Source of the DNA: Massilia norwichensis
Lineage (GTDB): Bacteria; Pseudomonadota; Gammaproteobacteria; Burkholderiales; Burkholderiaceae_D
NCBI RefSeq assembly: GCF_024753245.1
Contig: NZ_JANUGX010000012.1
Span: 62,001-126,000 of the forward strand
Direction: 5' to 3'
Length of the DNA stretch: 64,000 nt
Shown here: piece by piece, positions 9,663-17,747 of the stretch
Position numbering within the stretch: the stretch's first letter is position 1
Layout: every line of letters begins with the position of its first letter
Made by a program: the position numbers and the translations under genes
Notes under the pieces: model-generated
The model's input: only the letters and a program-made list of their open reading frames with translations
What the model was told of the DNA's origin: nothing
The model's database searches: none

Positions 9663-12203
9663 TTAGCGTAAATACCGCGCAAGATAAGGGGCTGTTCGGC
9701 TGCCCCGGCTGTTTGCCACCTGCTGCGGTGGACCCGACGCCACCACCGTGCCGCCGGCCTCGCCCGCGCCCGGACCAATGTCGATGACCCAGTCGCAGGC
9801 TGCCGCCACACGCATCGTGTGTTCGACCATGATGACGGTATTGCCGGCGTCGACCAGGCGGTTCAGCTGGGCCACCAGGCGGTCGGTATCGAGCGGATGC
9901 AGGCCAGTGGTGGGTTCGTCCAGCACATACAGGGCGCCGCCGCGGGTCGCGCGCTGCAGTTCGGTGGCCAGCTTGATGCGCTGCGCCTCGCCGCCGGACA
10001 GCTCGGTCGCGCTCTGCCCCAGGCGCAAATAGCCCAGGCCGACTTCGCGCACCACCTGCAGCGGGCGCGCCACCGCTTCCTCGTCTTCGAAGAAGGCATG
10101 CGCTTCGTCCACCGTCATGCGCAGCACTTCGGCGATATTCCGGTCTTTATAAGTGATCTTCAGGGTGTCGGCGTTGTAGCGCGCCCCTTCGCAGGTCGGG
10201 CAAGGCGCGTAGACGCTGGGCAGGAACAGCAACTCGACCATCACGAAGCCCTCGCCGGCGCAGTGCTCGCAGCGGCCCTTGGCGACGTTGAAGGAGAAGC
10301 GCCCGGCATCGTAGCGGTGCTTTTTCGCGCTTGGGGTCGCGGCGAACAGTTTGCGTACCTGGTCGAACAGGCCGGTATAGGTGGCCAGGTTCGAGCGCGG
10401 CGTGCGCCCGATCGGCTTCTGGTCGACCCGCACCAGGCGCTTGATGTTTTCCATGCCGCCCGCGATGCGGCCCTCGGTGGCGATCTGCGGCTCCTGCTCC
10501 AGGCCCGGCTCTTCCTCGGCCTCTTCCTGTGCTGCGCCCTGCCCCAGTGCGGTGCTCACCAGGTCGACCAGCACCTGGCTGACCAGGGTCGACTTGCCGG
10601 AACCGGACACCCCGGTCACGCAGCTCATCACGCCGAGCGGGAAGGCGACCTCCAGCTCGTGCAGGTTGTTGCGGGTGACGCCTTCGAGCTTGAGCCAGCC
10701 GCTCGGCTCCCTCAATGGGCGCGGTTCCGGCTGCACCTCGTCGAACAGATAGCGCTTGGTGTGCGAGCGCTCGACTTTCTTCAGCCCCTCGGGCGGGCCG
10801 CTGTACAGAATCTCGCCGCCGCCCTCGCCCGCCTGCGGACCGACGTCGACGATCCAGTCGGCGCAGCGGATCACGTCGAGCGCGTGTTCGACCACGAACA
10901 GCGAGTTGCCGGCCGCCTTCAGCTGGTCGAGCGCCGCCAGCAGCGCCTCGGTATCGGCCGGGTGCAGGCCGGCCGAGGGTTCGTCCAGTACATACACCAC
11001 GCCGAACAGGCTGGAACGCACCTGGGTCGCCAGGCGCAGGCGCTGCAGCTCGCCCGGCGACAGCGTCGGCGTGCTGCGCTCCAGCGCCAGGTAGCCCAGG
11101 CCCATGTCCAGCAACACGCTCAGGCGCGCGCACAGGTCGGCGGCGATGCGGCGCGTGACGATCAACTGTTCCGGGTGTTTGGCGGCGGCCGTATCGGCCG
11201 GCACCTCGCCCTTGGCGAAAGGCTTCATCAGCTGCGCCAGGCGGGCCAAGGGAAGGCGCGACATCTCGGTGATGTCCAACCCGGCAAAGGTCACGGACAG
11301 CGCCTCCTGGCGCAGCCGCCGGCCGCGGCACAGCGGGCACTCGGTACTGACCATGTAGCGCGCCACGCGCTTCTTCATCGATGCGCTCTCGGTGTTGGCG
11401 AAGGTCTGCAGCACGTAGCGGCGCGCGCCGGTGAACGTGCCCTGGTAGCTGGGCGTTTCCTTGCGCTTGAGGGCGCGCTTCGTTTCTTCCGGCGTGAGGC
11501 CGGCATACACCGGGACGGTCGGGGTCTCGTCGGTGAACAGGATCCAGTCGCGGTCTTTTTTCGGCAGGTCGCGCCAGGGGGTGTCGACGTCGTAGCCCAT
11601 CGTGACCAGGATGTCGCGCAGGTTCTGGCCGTGCCAGGCCGGCGGCCAGGCGGCGACCGCGCGCTCGCGGATGGTGAGCGTATCGTCCGGCACCATCGAC
11701 TGCTCGGTCACCTCATACACACGGCCCAGGCCCGAGCACTGCGGGCAGGCGCCTTCCGCGGTATTCGGCGAAAAGGATTCGGCATACAGGAGTTCCTGGC
11801 CCGGCGGATAGTCGCCGGCGCGCGAGTACAGCATGCGCAGGGAGTTCGACAGCGTGCTGACGCTGCCGACCGAGGAGCGCGCGGTGGGCGTACCGCGCTG
11901 CTGCTGCAGCGCCACCGCCGGCGGCAGGCCGTCGATCTCGTCGACTTCCGGCACCGGCATCTGGTGGAACAGCCGGCGCGCGTAGGGCGAGACCGACTCC
12001 AGGTAGCGCCGCTGCGCTTCCGCGTACAGGGTGCCGAAGGCCAGCGAGGATTTACCGGAACCGGAGACGCCGGTGAACACGACCAGCGCATCGCGCGGCA
12101 GCTCGACGCTGACGTTTTTCAGGTTGTGCTCGCGCGCGCCGCGTACGCGTACGCGGCCATGGTCGGCGTGGATCGACGTTTCGGTTTCTTGCTTGCGGCG
12201 CAT
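9663..12203 (-). CDS. UvrA-like ABC ATPase lacking the UvrB-binding region (UvrA2 class)
   Basis: This 846-residue protein has two UvrA-type ATPase modules. The P-loops are GVSGSGKSS and GVSGSGKST, the signatures are LSPGELQR and LSGGEAQR, and zinc-binding pairs include CPQCSGLG, CPLCRGRR, CEHCAGEG and CPTCEGAR. Canonical UvrA is about 940 residues and has a UvrB-binding domain soon after the first P-loop region; here the chain goes from LYSRAGDYPPGQ directly to ACPQC, so that domain is missing. UvrA2-class proteins are linked to tolerance of DNA-binding drugs or DNA damage without standard repair. The first signature has Pro in place of Gly. It is monocistronic as far as can be seen. Confidence 0.9.
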   Translation of the reverse strand: MRRKQETETSIHADHGRVRVRGAREHNLKNVSVELPRDALVVFTGVSGSGKSSLAFGTLYAEAQRRYLESVSPYARRLFHQMPVPEVDEIDGLPPAVALQQQRGTPTARSSVGSVSTLSNSLRMLYSRAGDYPPGQELLYAESFSPNTAEGACPQCSGLGRVYEVTEQSMVPDDTLTIRERAVAAWPPAWHGQNLRDILVTMGYDVDTPWRDLPKKDRDWILFTDETPTVPVYAGLTPEETKRALKRKETPSYQGTFTGARRYVLQTFANTESASMKKRVARYMVSTECPLCRGRRLRQEALSVTFAGLDITEMSRLPLARLAQLMKPFAKGEVPADTAAAKHPEQLIVTRRIAADLCARLSVLLDMGLGYLALERSTPTLSPGELQRLRLATQVRSSLFGVVYVLDEPSAGLHPADTEALLAALDQLKAAGNSLFVVEHALDVIRCADWIVDVGPQAGEGGGEILYSGPPEGLKKVERSHTKRYLFDEVQPEPRPLREPSGWLKLEGVTRNNLHELEVAFPLGVMSCVTGVSGSGKSTLVSQVLVDLVSTALGQGAAQEEAEEEPGLEQEPQIATEGRIAGGMENIKRLVRVDQKPIGRTPRSNLATYTGLFDQVRKLFAATPSAKKHRYDAGRFSFNVAKGRCEHCAGEGFVMVELLFLPSVYAPCPTCEGARYNADTLKITYKDRNIAEVLRMTVDEAHAFFEDEEAVARPLQVVREVGLGYLRLGQSATELSGGEAQRIKLATELQRATRGGALYVLDEPTTGLHPLDTDRLVAQLNRLVDAGNTVIMVEHTMRVAAACDWVIDIGPGAGEAGGTVVASGPPQQVANSRGSRTAPYLARYLR

Positions 12204-12318
12204 CGGCCCTCCAGGGATCGTGTCGGATGACCGTATTACAACGCAGTGCGCGGTTTTCCGCGGTGCGCTGGCGCACCGTGCGGGACCCTTGCCGGCATCG
12301 CCGACGACGAATTGCCGA

Positions 12319-13386
12319 TCAAGGTATCAGGCGCTCCGCCCGCAGCGCCGTGAACAGGTCGTAGAAGGAATCTTCGGTCGACTGCCAGCCGGCAAACCCC
12401 AGGCGCCGGCTGTTGGCCATGTCCGTCATCACCTCGATCGGTCGGCCGAGGTCGAGGTCGGTGTGCCAGGGCGAGGCCAGGCGCCGCAGGTCGGCTTCCT
12501 GCAGGTGGTGGCGGCGTGCCATCTCGCTCCACAGTTCGGCGTCGTTCGCCATCTCGGCCTCCAGCGCTTGCACGGTGCCGCTCCAGCCTTCGGCCTGCAC
12601 GCCGAACCAGGCCGCCAGCCGGCGCCACAGCCAGCTCCAGCGGAAGTAATCGCCGTTGGTGATGTTGAAGGCTTCGTTCTTGGCGGCGTCGTTGTCGGCG
12701 GCCCAGCGCAACTGCTTGGCCAGCATGCGCGCATCGGTGACGTCGCACAGCCCGTTCCATTGCGCTTCCGAGCCCGGGAAGCGGAATGGACGCCCGGTCT
12801 CCTTGCAGATCGACGCGTACACGGCCAGCGTGGTGCCCATGTTCATGGCGTTGCCGACCGCCATGCCGATGATGCTGTGCGGGCGGTGGATGGTCCAGGT
12901 GAAGCGGTCGCGCGCGGCGGCGGCATAGACCTCGTCTTCCTGGGCATAGTAGAAATTGTCGAGCGGCAGGCGCGGCTGGGATTCGCGCAGCGGCGTGTCC
13001 GGCAGCGTGCCCGAGCTGGCGTAGGCTTCGAAGGGACCGAGGTAGTGCTTCAGGCCCGTCACCAGCGCCACGTGGCGCAGCGACTTCTTGGGCGACAGCG
13101 CGTCCAGCAGGTTGCGCACCAGCAGCGCGTTGACGCGGATGTTCTCGGCCTCGGTGTCCTGGCGCATCCAGGTGGTGATGAAGACGTGGGTCGGCGCGAC
13201 ATCGGCGAGCGCCGCCTGCAGGCCGACTTCGTCCAGCAGGTCGGCCGCCACCGGGATCAGGCCCGGCAGGTCGCGCGGTGGATGGCGCGCCAGGCCATAG
13301 ACGGTCCAGCCATTGGCCAGCAGTTCACGGGCGGTATAGCGGCCGCCGATGCCGCTGGCGCCGACGACCAGTGCGCTTCTTTGCAT
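12319..13386 (-). CDS. PRISE-type SDR reductase (progesterone 5-beta-reductase/iridoid synthase-like)
   Basis: This 355-residue Rossmann-fold oxidoreductase has the N-terminal NADP motif VVGASGIGG. The two marks of the PRISE family of atypical short-chain dehydrogenases are present: TGLKHY (catalytic Lys) and NFYYAQED (catalytic Tyr). The family reduces activated C=C bonds of enones, and bacterial members have unknown natural substrates. A glycosyltransferase lies 87 bases upstream on the same strand, so the two may work on one small molecule; that is inference. An alternative label would be a general NAD-dependent epimerase, but the motifs favour PRISE. Confidence 0.85.
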   Translation of the reverse strand: MQRSALVVGASGIGGRYTARELLANGWTVYGLARHPPRDLPGLIPVAADLLDEVGLQAALADVAPTHVFITTWMRQDTEAENIRVNALLVRNLLDALSPKKSLRHVALVTGLKHYLGPFEAYASSGTLPDTPLRESQPRLPLDNFYYAQEDEVYAAAARDRFTWTIHRPHSIIGMAVGNAMNMGTTLAVYASICKETGRPFRFPGSEAQWNGLCDVTDARMLAKQLRWAADNDAAKNEAFNITNGDYFRWSWLWRRLAAWFGVQAEGWSGTVQALEAEMANDAELWSEMARRHHLQEADLRRLASPWHTDLDLGRPIEVMTDMANSRRLGFAGWQSTEDSFYDLFTALRAERLIP

Positions 13387-13473
13387 TGTTCACTCCAGGA
13401 AATCATAAGATCGTTCGATTTTACTGCCATTCTTGCGCGCTTTCCGGAGGGGTCGGCGCGCCATTGCCTGGAC

Positions 13474-14784
13474 TCATCGATTGATGGACGCATCGGCCGG
13501 CGCGTCGGCACTCGCCGCCAGCGTTTCCAGGCGCAGGCGCACGGCCTGCATGCCCTGTCCGAGGGCGAAGCGGCGGCTGATCCGGCGACAGCGCGCGATC
13601 AGCTCGCGGTCCGCGAGCAACTGCTGCAGCCCGCGCGCCAGGCGCACGCCGTTCAGCCGCGATGCCACCGCGCGAAAGGCCACACCCAGGGCCGCGACGC
13701 GCGCCGCATTGTCGAACTGGTCGTGCGCCAGCGGCACCACCAGTTGCGGCGTACCGGCGCGCAAGGCTTCGGCCGTGGTGCCGATGCCGCCATGGTGGAC
13801 CAGCACCATCGCGCGCGGCAGCAGGCGCCGCAGCGGCACGTAGTCCTGCCACAGGATGGAAGGCGGCAGCTCGCTCGGCAGCTGCTCGCGGTGCGGGGTC
13901 AGGAAGATGGCGCGCAGGCCGGTCAGCTCCACCGCCGCGCGCGCATGTTCGAAATAGGCGCGCGCCTGGGTATTGCCGGTGCCATGGGTGAAGACCACCG
14001 GCCGGGTGCCCTGCCCGTCTTCCAGGAAGTATTCGAGTTCGCGCGACAGCGGTGCATCCGGATTCGGATCGAACAGCGGGAAGTCGGCGCGCAACAAAGG
14101 CTTGGGCCAGTCCGGCTGGGTCGGCGCGAACCAGTCGGGAAAGAGCGTGATCGACAGGTTGGCCACCGCGAACAGATGCTCGAGCATGCTGGGGACCGCC
14201 GGCATCCCCCTGGCCTGGCGCGCCGCGTTCACGTCCCGCAGCGCCACCGGATCGATGAAGCGCGCCGCCAGGCGCCGCAACAGCCAGCTGCGCATGCCCA
14301 GGGGCACCCAGCGCGGCACCGGCCATGGACCGAGCATCAGCGGATCGTGGACAGTCGGCAGGTTTTGCGGCGCCAGATAGGCCGCGGCCACTTTCAGGCC
14401 GGGACGCCGGGCGCGGCACAGGTCGGCCTCGGGCAGGGCCAGCGGATGCACCAGCAGCACCAGCGGCTCGTCGGCCGGCAAGGCATCGACGAAAGGCACG
14501 ATCTGCGCCATTGCCGGGCGCGTCGCGCGCCAGACCACGCCAAAGCCGCGGGTCGGGTGCCAGAGGTCGGGATCGAGCAGCACGGCCGGGTCGGCGGGCA
14601 GGCCGATGAAGGGCAAGCCGCTGGCACGCACATAGGGTTCGTGCTGCTCTGGTGCCAGGAAGCTGACGCGGTGCCCGGCATCGAGCAGGGTCAGCGCCAT
14701 CGCCATGAAGGGAAAGAGGTCGCCGGCCGAGCCGATGGTAACGACGACGAAGTGGGTTCTGCGGACGCCTGTTGCTAGTAACAT
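13474..14784 (-). CDS. GT1-family glycosyltransferase (UGT/macrolide-type)
   Basis: The 436-residue protein has a GT-B fold. The N-terminal acceptor half starts VVVTIGSAGDLFPF, as in the family that includes rhamnosyl- and macrolide glycosyltransferases. The C-terminal donor half carries LVHHGGIGTTAEAL and PLAHDQFDNA, the nucleotide-sugar signature. It probably transfers a sugar from a nucleotide donor to a lipid or small-molecule acceptor in the cytosol. The reductase gene follows 87 bases downstream on the same strand. The start used is the ATG at 14784; neither substrate can be read from the sequence. Confidence 0.88.
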   Translation of the reverse strand: MLLATGVRRTHFVVVTIGSAGDLFPFMAMALTLLDAGHRVSFLAPEQHEPYVRASGLPFIGLPADPAVLLDPDLWHPTRGFGVVWRATRPAMAQIVPFVDALPADEPLVLLVHPLALPEADLCRARRPGLKVAAAYLAPQNLPTVHDPLMLGPWPVPRWVPLGMRSWLLRRLAARFIDPVALRDVNAARQARGMPAVPSMLEHLFAVANLSITLFPDWFAPTQPDWPKPLLRADFPLFDPNPDAPLSRELEYFLEDGQGTRPVVFTHGTGNTQARAYFEHARAAVELTGLRAIFLTPHREQLPSELPPSILWQDYVPLRRLLPRAMVLVHHGGIGTTAEALRAGTPQLVVPLAHDQFDNAARVAALGVAFRAVASRLNGVRLARGLQQLLADRELIARCRRISRRFALGQGMQAVRLRLETLAASADAPADASINR

Positions 14785-14867
14785 GGCGCCACATTACGCG
14801 AAACCCGGGCAGGACGGCGCGGGGCTGCGGGGCAAGGACCGGGCTGGCCCTTGCCGGACGAGGCAAC

Positions 14868-15386
14868 TCAGGCCTTGCGGTTTGCCTTGCGGCGGTGCAC
14901 GGCCAGGCCGGCCAGGCCAAGGCCCAGCAGCGCCAGCGAAGCCGGTTCGGGCACCTCGGCAGATTGTTCGCGCACCAGGAAGGTTTCCGCCCAAATGGCG
15001 TTGCTGTACTGCTCGCTCGTCGCGAGCGGCGAGTGCCAGACGTAGCCGCTCAGGGCGTCGCCGTAATCGCAGTGGTTGTAGAACTTGTCGAAAAAGGATG
15101 CAGCGCACTTGCCGTCGAAGGCGCTTACCAGCTCTTCCAGTGAGGTGAAGCTGGCGTTCCACTGCTCGGCGGTGGCGAATTTGAAACCGTAGGACAGCTC
15201 GACGCGGCTGCAGCTCGGCCCGTCGCCGGCGCAGGACGAGGCATAGACCCAGTCCAGCTGACCGGCCTTCACGATCAGGGTGGCGGGCGGCTCCTGACCC
15301 AGCTGGGCGGCGGCCTGGGCCAGCGGGGCGGCGCAGGCGGCAGAGAGGCCGATGGCGGCGATGAGCGTGCGGATAGTGGATTTCAT
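14868..15386 (-). CDS. PEP-CTERM sorting-domain protein
   Basis: The 172-residue secreted protein has an N-terminal signal peptide (MKSTIRTLIAAIGLSAACA...AQA). The C-terminal PEP-CTERM tag consists of VPEPAS, a hydrophobic stretch LALLGLGLAGLAV and a basic tail. This tag directs processing and surface placement by the exosortase/EpsH system, whose genes are not in this window. The middle has four cysteines and no recognised enzyme motif. The frame extends upstream to 15440, but the ATG at 15386 begins the signal peptide. Function beyond surface or exopolysaccharide association is unknown. Confidence 0.88.
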   Translation of the reverse strand: MKSTIRTLIAAIGLSAACAAPLAQAAAQLGQEPPATLIVKAGQLDWVYASSCAGDGPSCSRVELSYGFKFATAEQWNASFTSLEELVSAFDGKCAASFFDKFYNHCDYGDALSGYVWHSPLATSEQYSNAIWAETFLVREQSAEVPEPASLALLGLGLAGLAVHRRKANRKA

Positions 15387-15725
15387 GTTGTTCTCTCGAT
15401 TGGACGAGTTGAATACAAGCAAGAAATATACCGCTTCCATAAGTAGTTGATTATTATTGATTTCCTGTTTTCATCTAATTCTCAGTGTAAAGATTTTCGA
15501 CAAGAAATTATTCACTTTGCATACCGGATCGGGCGGTTCTATTGGTGGTCTCGCCTGACGAGCATTTCCTGGAGCGCATGAGGCTGACGCATCTGGTCGA
15601 CTGGGTTGCTGGACGGTGGCGCGTCACCCGCTGAGCCTCACCCGCTGAGCATGCGCAAAAGCGAGCCTGGCAGCGCGCGTTACGTTAGGTGTATTGACAC
15701 TGTATGACGTGCCCCGGGAGCGCCC
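15387..15725. other. Intergenic region without recognised gene
   Basis: This 339-base gap separates the divergent PEP-CTERM and cytochrome peroxidase genes, so it must hold both promoters. It is AT-richer near 15430-15520 (the PEP-CTERM side). I see no RNA gene, repeat or convincing operator. Confidence 0.6.
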
Positions 15726-17276
15726 ATGAACAGAACTCTGGCTTTGCAGCAAGCGTATCGGACATCGGCACTGCTGCTGGCCTTATCGCTGGCGCTTGCC
15801 GGCTGCGGCGGCGCCGACCAGCCGCGCAAGGCGCCGCCTGCACCGCCGCCACCGCCGACCCTCGACCAGCAGCTCGCCGCCACGCTGGCGCAGCACGGCT
15901 TCACCGGCACCGTCGAGCAAAAGCTCGAGAGCCGGCTCGGCCGGCCGCTGGACTTCAAGCGGGCCGACCTCGGCCGCCTGCTGTTCTTCGATCCGGTATC
16001 CAGTCTTCACAACGACAATTCCTGCGCCGCCTGCCACTCGCCCAGCCATGGTTATGGCGATACCCAATCGATCGCGATCGGCATCCAGAACAACCTGATC
16101 GTCGGGCCGGACCGCCAGGGACCGCGCAACCGGCGGCGCTCGCCGATGATTCTGAATGCCGGCTTCTTTCCCAGGCTGATGTGGAATGGCCGCTTCTTCG
16201 CGCCCTCCGGCGATCCCTTCGACAATTCACTCGGCTTCAGCTTTCCGCAGCCGGAAGGCAGCAGCACCTTCCGGCCGCATGACCCGGCGGTGCCGCAGCT
16301 GCTGGTCGCCCAGGCCTATCTGCCGCCGACGGAGCTGATCGAGGAAGCGGGCTTCACCGGCATCCGCGACGGCCTCGATCCGCGCTACTTCCAGTTCGAC
16401 GACGGCAAGGGCGAAACCTGCCCGGCGCTCGATACGGGCGGCTTTCGCAACGGGCCGATCCGCGCACGTGTCGAACAGCGCCTGAACGCCATCCCGGCCT
16501 ATGTGCAGAAATTCGGCGAGGCCTTCGACGAAGTGCGCAGCGGCGCCCGGATCGACATCAGCATGTTCGCCCGCGCGATCGCCGAATACGAATACATCCT
16601 CAAAGGCGCCAACGCCCCGATCGACCGCTTCGCCCGCGGCGAGACCGGCGCGATGACCGATGGCCAGAAACGCGGCGCACTGCTGTTTTTCGGGAAGGCC
16701 AATTGCGTGGCCTGTCATGCTGTCGGCGGGAAATCGAACGAGATGTTCAGCGACTTCAGGATGCACAACATCGGCGTGCCGCAGATTGCGCCGGCCTTCG
16801 GCGTCGGTAGCGGCAACGTCATCTTCGACGGTCCGGGGGAGAACGAGGATTATGGACTGGAGCAGGTCACCGGGCTGGCCAGCGACCGCTATCGCTTCCG
16901 CACTTCGCCGCTGCGCAACGTGGCGCTGCAGCCGGCCTTCTTCCACAATGGTGCCTTCACCAGGCTGGAAGACGCGGTCCGCCACCACCTCGATGTGATG
17001 GCCTCGCTGCGCAGCTATGACGCGAAGCGGGCCGGGGTGGCGCCCGACCTGGCGCAGCGGATGGCACCCATCGCCAATGTTGCAGCCAGCATCGATCCCT
17101 TGCTGCGCCGTCCCTTGAGGCTGAGAGCGGAAGAATTCGATGACCTGGTCGAGTTCGTCCGCAAAGGCCTGCTCGACGAAGGCACGCTGCCGGCGCTGGC
17201 CTGTACCCACATTCCGGATGCGCTGCCGAGCGGCATGCCCTTGCCGACATTCCAGTCCTGCCCGGCGACGCCTTGA
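15726..17276 (+). CDS. Di-haem cytochrome c peroxidase family lipoprotein
   Basis: The 516-residue protein has a lipoprotein signal peptide with lipobox LALAGC (C27), a Pro-rich linker, and two c-type haem sites at C100-A-A-C103-H104 and C327-V-A-C330-H331. Two haem sites in a chain of this size define the bacterial cytochrome c peroxidase/MauG superfamily, which reduces H2O2 or oxidises a partner protein in the periplasm. It is longer than classical CcpA (about 330 residues), so it is a relative rather than a strict orthologue. No partner gene such as an amine dehydrogenase is adjacent. It ends one base before the stop of the convergent DUF1854 gene. Confidence 0.88.
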   Translation: MNRTLALQQAYRTSALLLALSLALAGCGGADQPRKAPPAPPPPPTLDQQLAATLAQHGFTGTVEQKLESRLGRPLDFKRADLGRLLFFDPVSSLHNDNSCAACHSPSHGYGDTQSIAIGIQNNLIVGPDRQGPRNRRRSPMILNAGFFPRLMWNGRFFAPSGDPFDNSLGFSFPQPEGSSTFRPHDPAVPQLLVAQAYLPPTELIEEAGFTGIRDGLDPRYFQFDDGKGETCPALDTGGFRNGPIRARVEQRLNAIPAYVQKFGEAFDEVRSGARIDISMFARAIAEYEYILKGANAPIDRFARGETGAMTDGQKRGALLFFGKANCVACHAVGGKSNEMFSDFRMHNIGVPQIAPAFGVGSGNVIFDGPGENEDYGLEQVTGLASDRYRFRTSPLRNVALQPAFFHNGAFTRLEDAVRHHLDVMASLRSYDAKRAGVAPDLAQRMAPIANVAASIDPLLRRPLRLRAEEFDDLVEFVRKGLLDEGTLPALACTHIPDALPSGMPLPTFQSCPATP

Positions 17277-17277
17277 A

Positions 17278-17745
17278 TTACAGGAAGCGGTCCAGGATCT
17301 TCCGGCTACCCTTGTCGATCGCAAACATATCGCGGATCAGGAAGTGAATCCCGTGGCTGTCGGCGATCAGCAGCGAGTACGCATTCAGGCGGCGGATATC
17401 TTCCTCGCCTTTCAGCACGAATTCGGTATCGCCGCGGTCGGTCTTGACGGTCCAGGTCGAGGGCGTGGCAAAGCTGGACACGCCCCGGATCGACAGGATC
17501 TCGGGCATGAATTCGCGCCCTTCGAGTTCTTCGGTGACCAGTGCGCGCACTTCGGGCGACACGTCCTCCAGGTTCTCGATCCAGGCCACTTCCTTGCCGC
17601 CATCGCGCACCAGCGAGATGCCGCGGGTCGGCGCCTGGACCGGGAAGGAGCGCACCGGCGCGACGCCGACGAATTCCTCGCCTTCGGCATTGGTCAGCAC
17701 CAGCTTGCCGAAGGGGTCGCGCCGTAAATTAAAAGCAGTCGTCAT
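17278..17745 (-). CDS. Cyanophycin-associated DUF1854 protein
   Basis: This 155-residue soluble protein belongs to DUF1854, a family that recurs beside cyanophycin synthetases together with the ABC transporter found here. No catalytic motif is apparent and its role is not established. It starts two bases after the transporter stop on the same strand, so the two are almost certainly one transcription and translation unit, divergent from cphA'-cphA. The family link is from memory of conserved neighbourhoods; the tight spacing is direct observation. Confidence 0.82.
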   Translation of the reverse strand: MTTAFNLRRDPFGKLVLTNAEGEEFVGVAPVRSFPVQAPTRGISLVRDGGKEVAWIENLEDVSPEVRALVTEELEGREFMPEILSIRGVSSFATPSTWTVKTDRGDTEFVLKGEEDIRRLNAYSLLIADSHGIHFLIRDMFAIDKGSRKILDRFL

Positions 17746-17747
17746 TC

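Noticed and set aside
6398-12230. Long plus-strand frames opposite the hybrid kinase and the UvrA-like gene
   Set aside because: Antisense shadows with Arg/Gln/His-rich products and no motifs.
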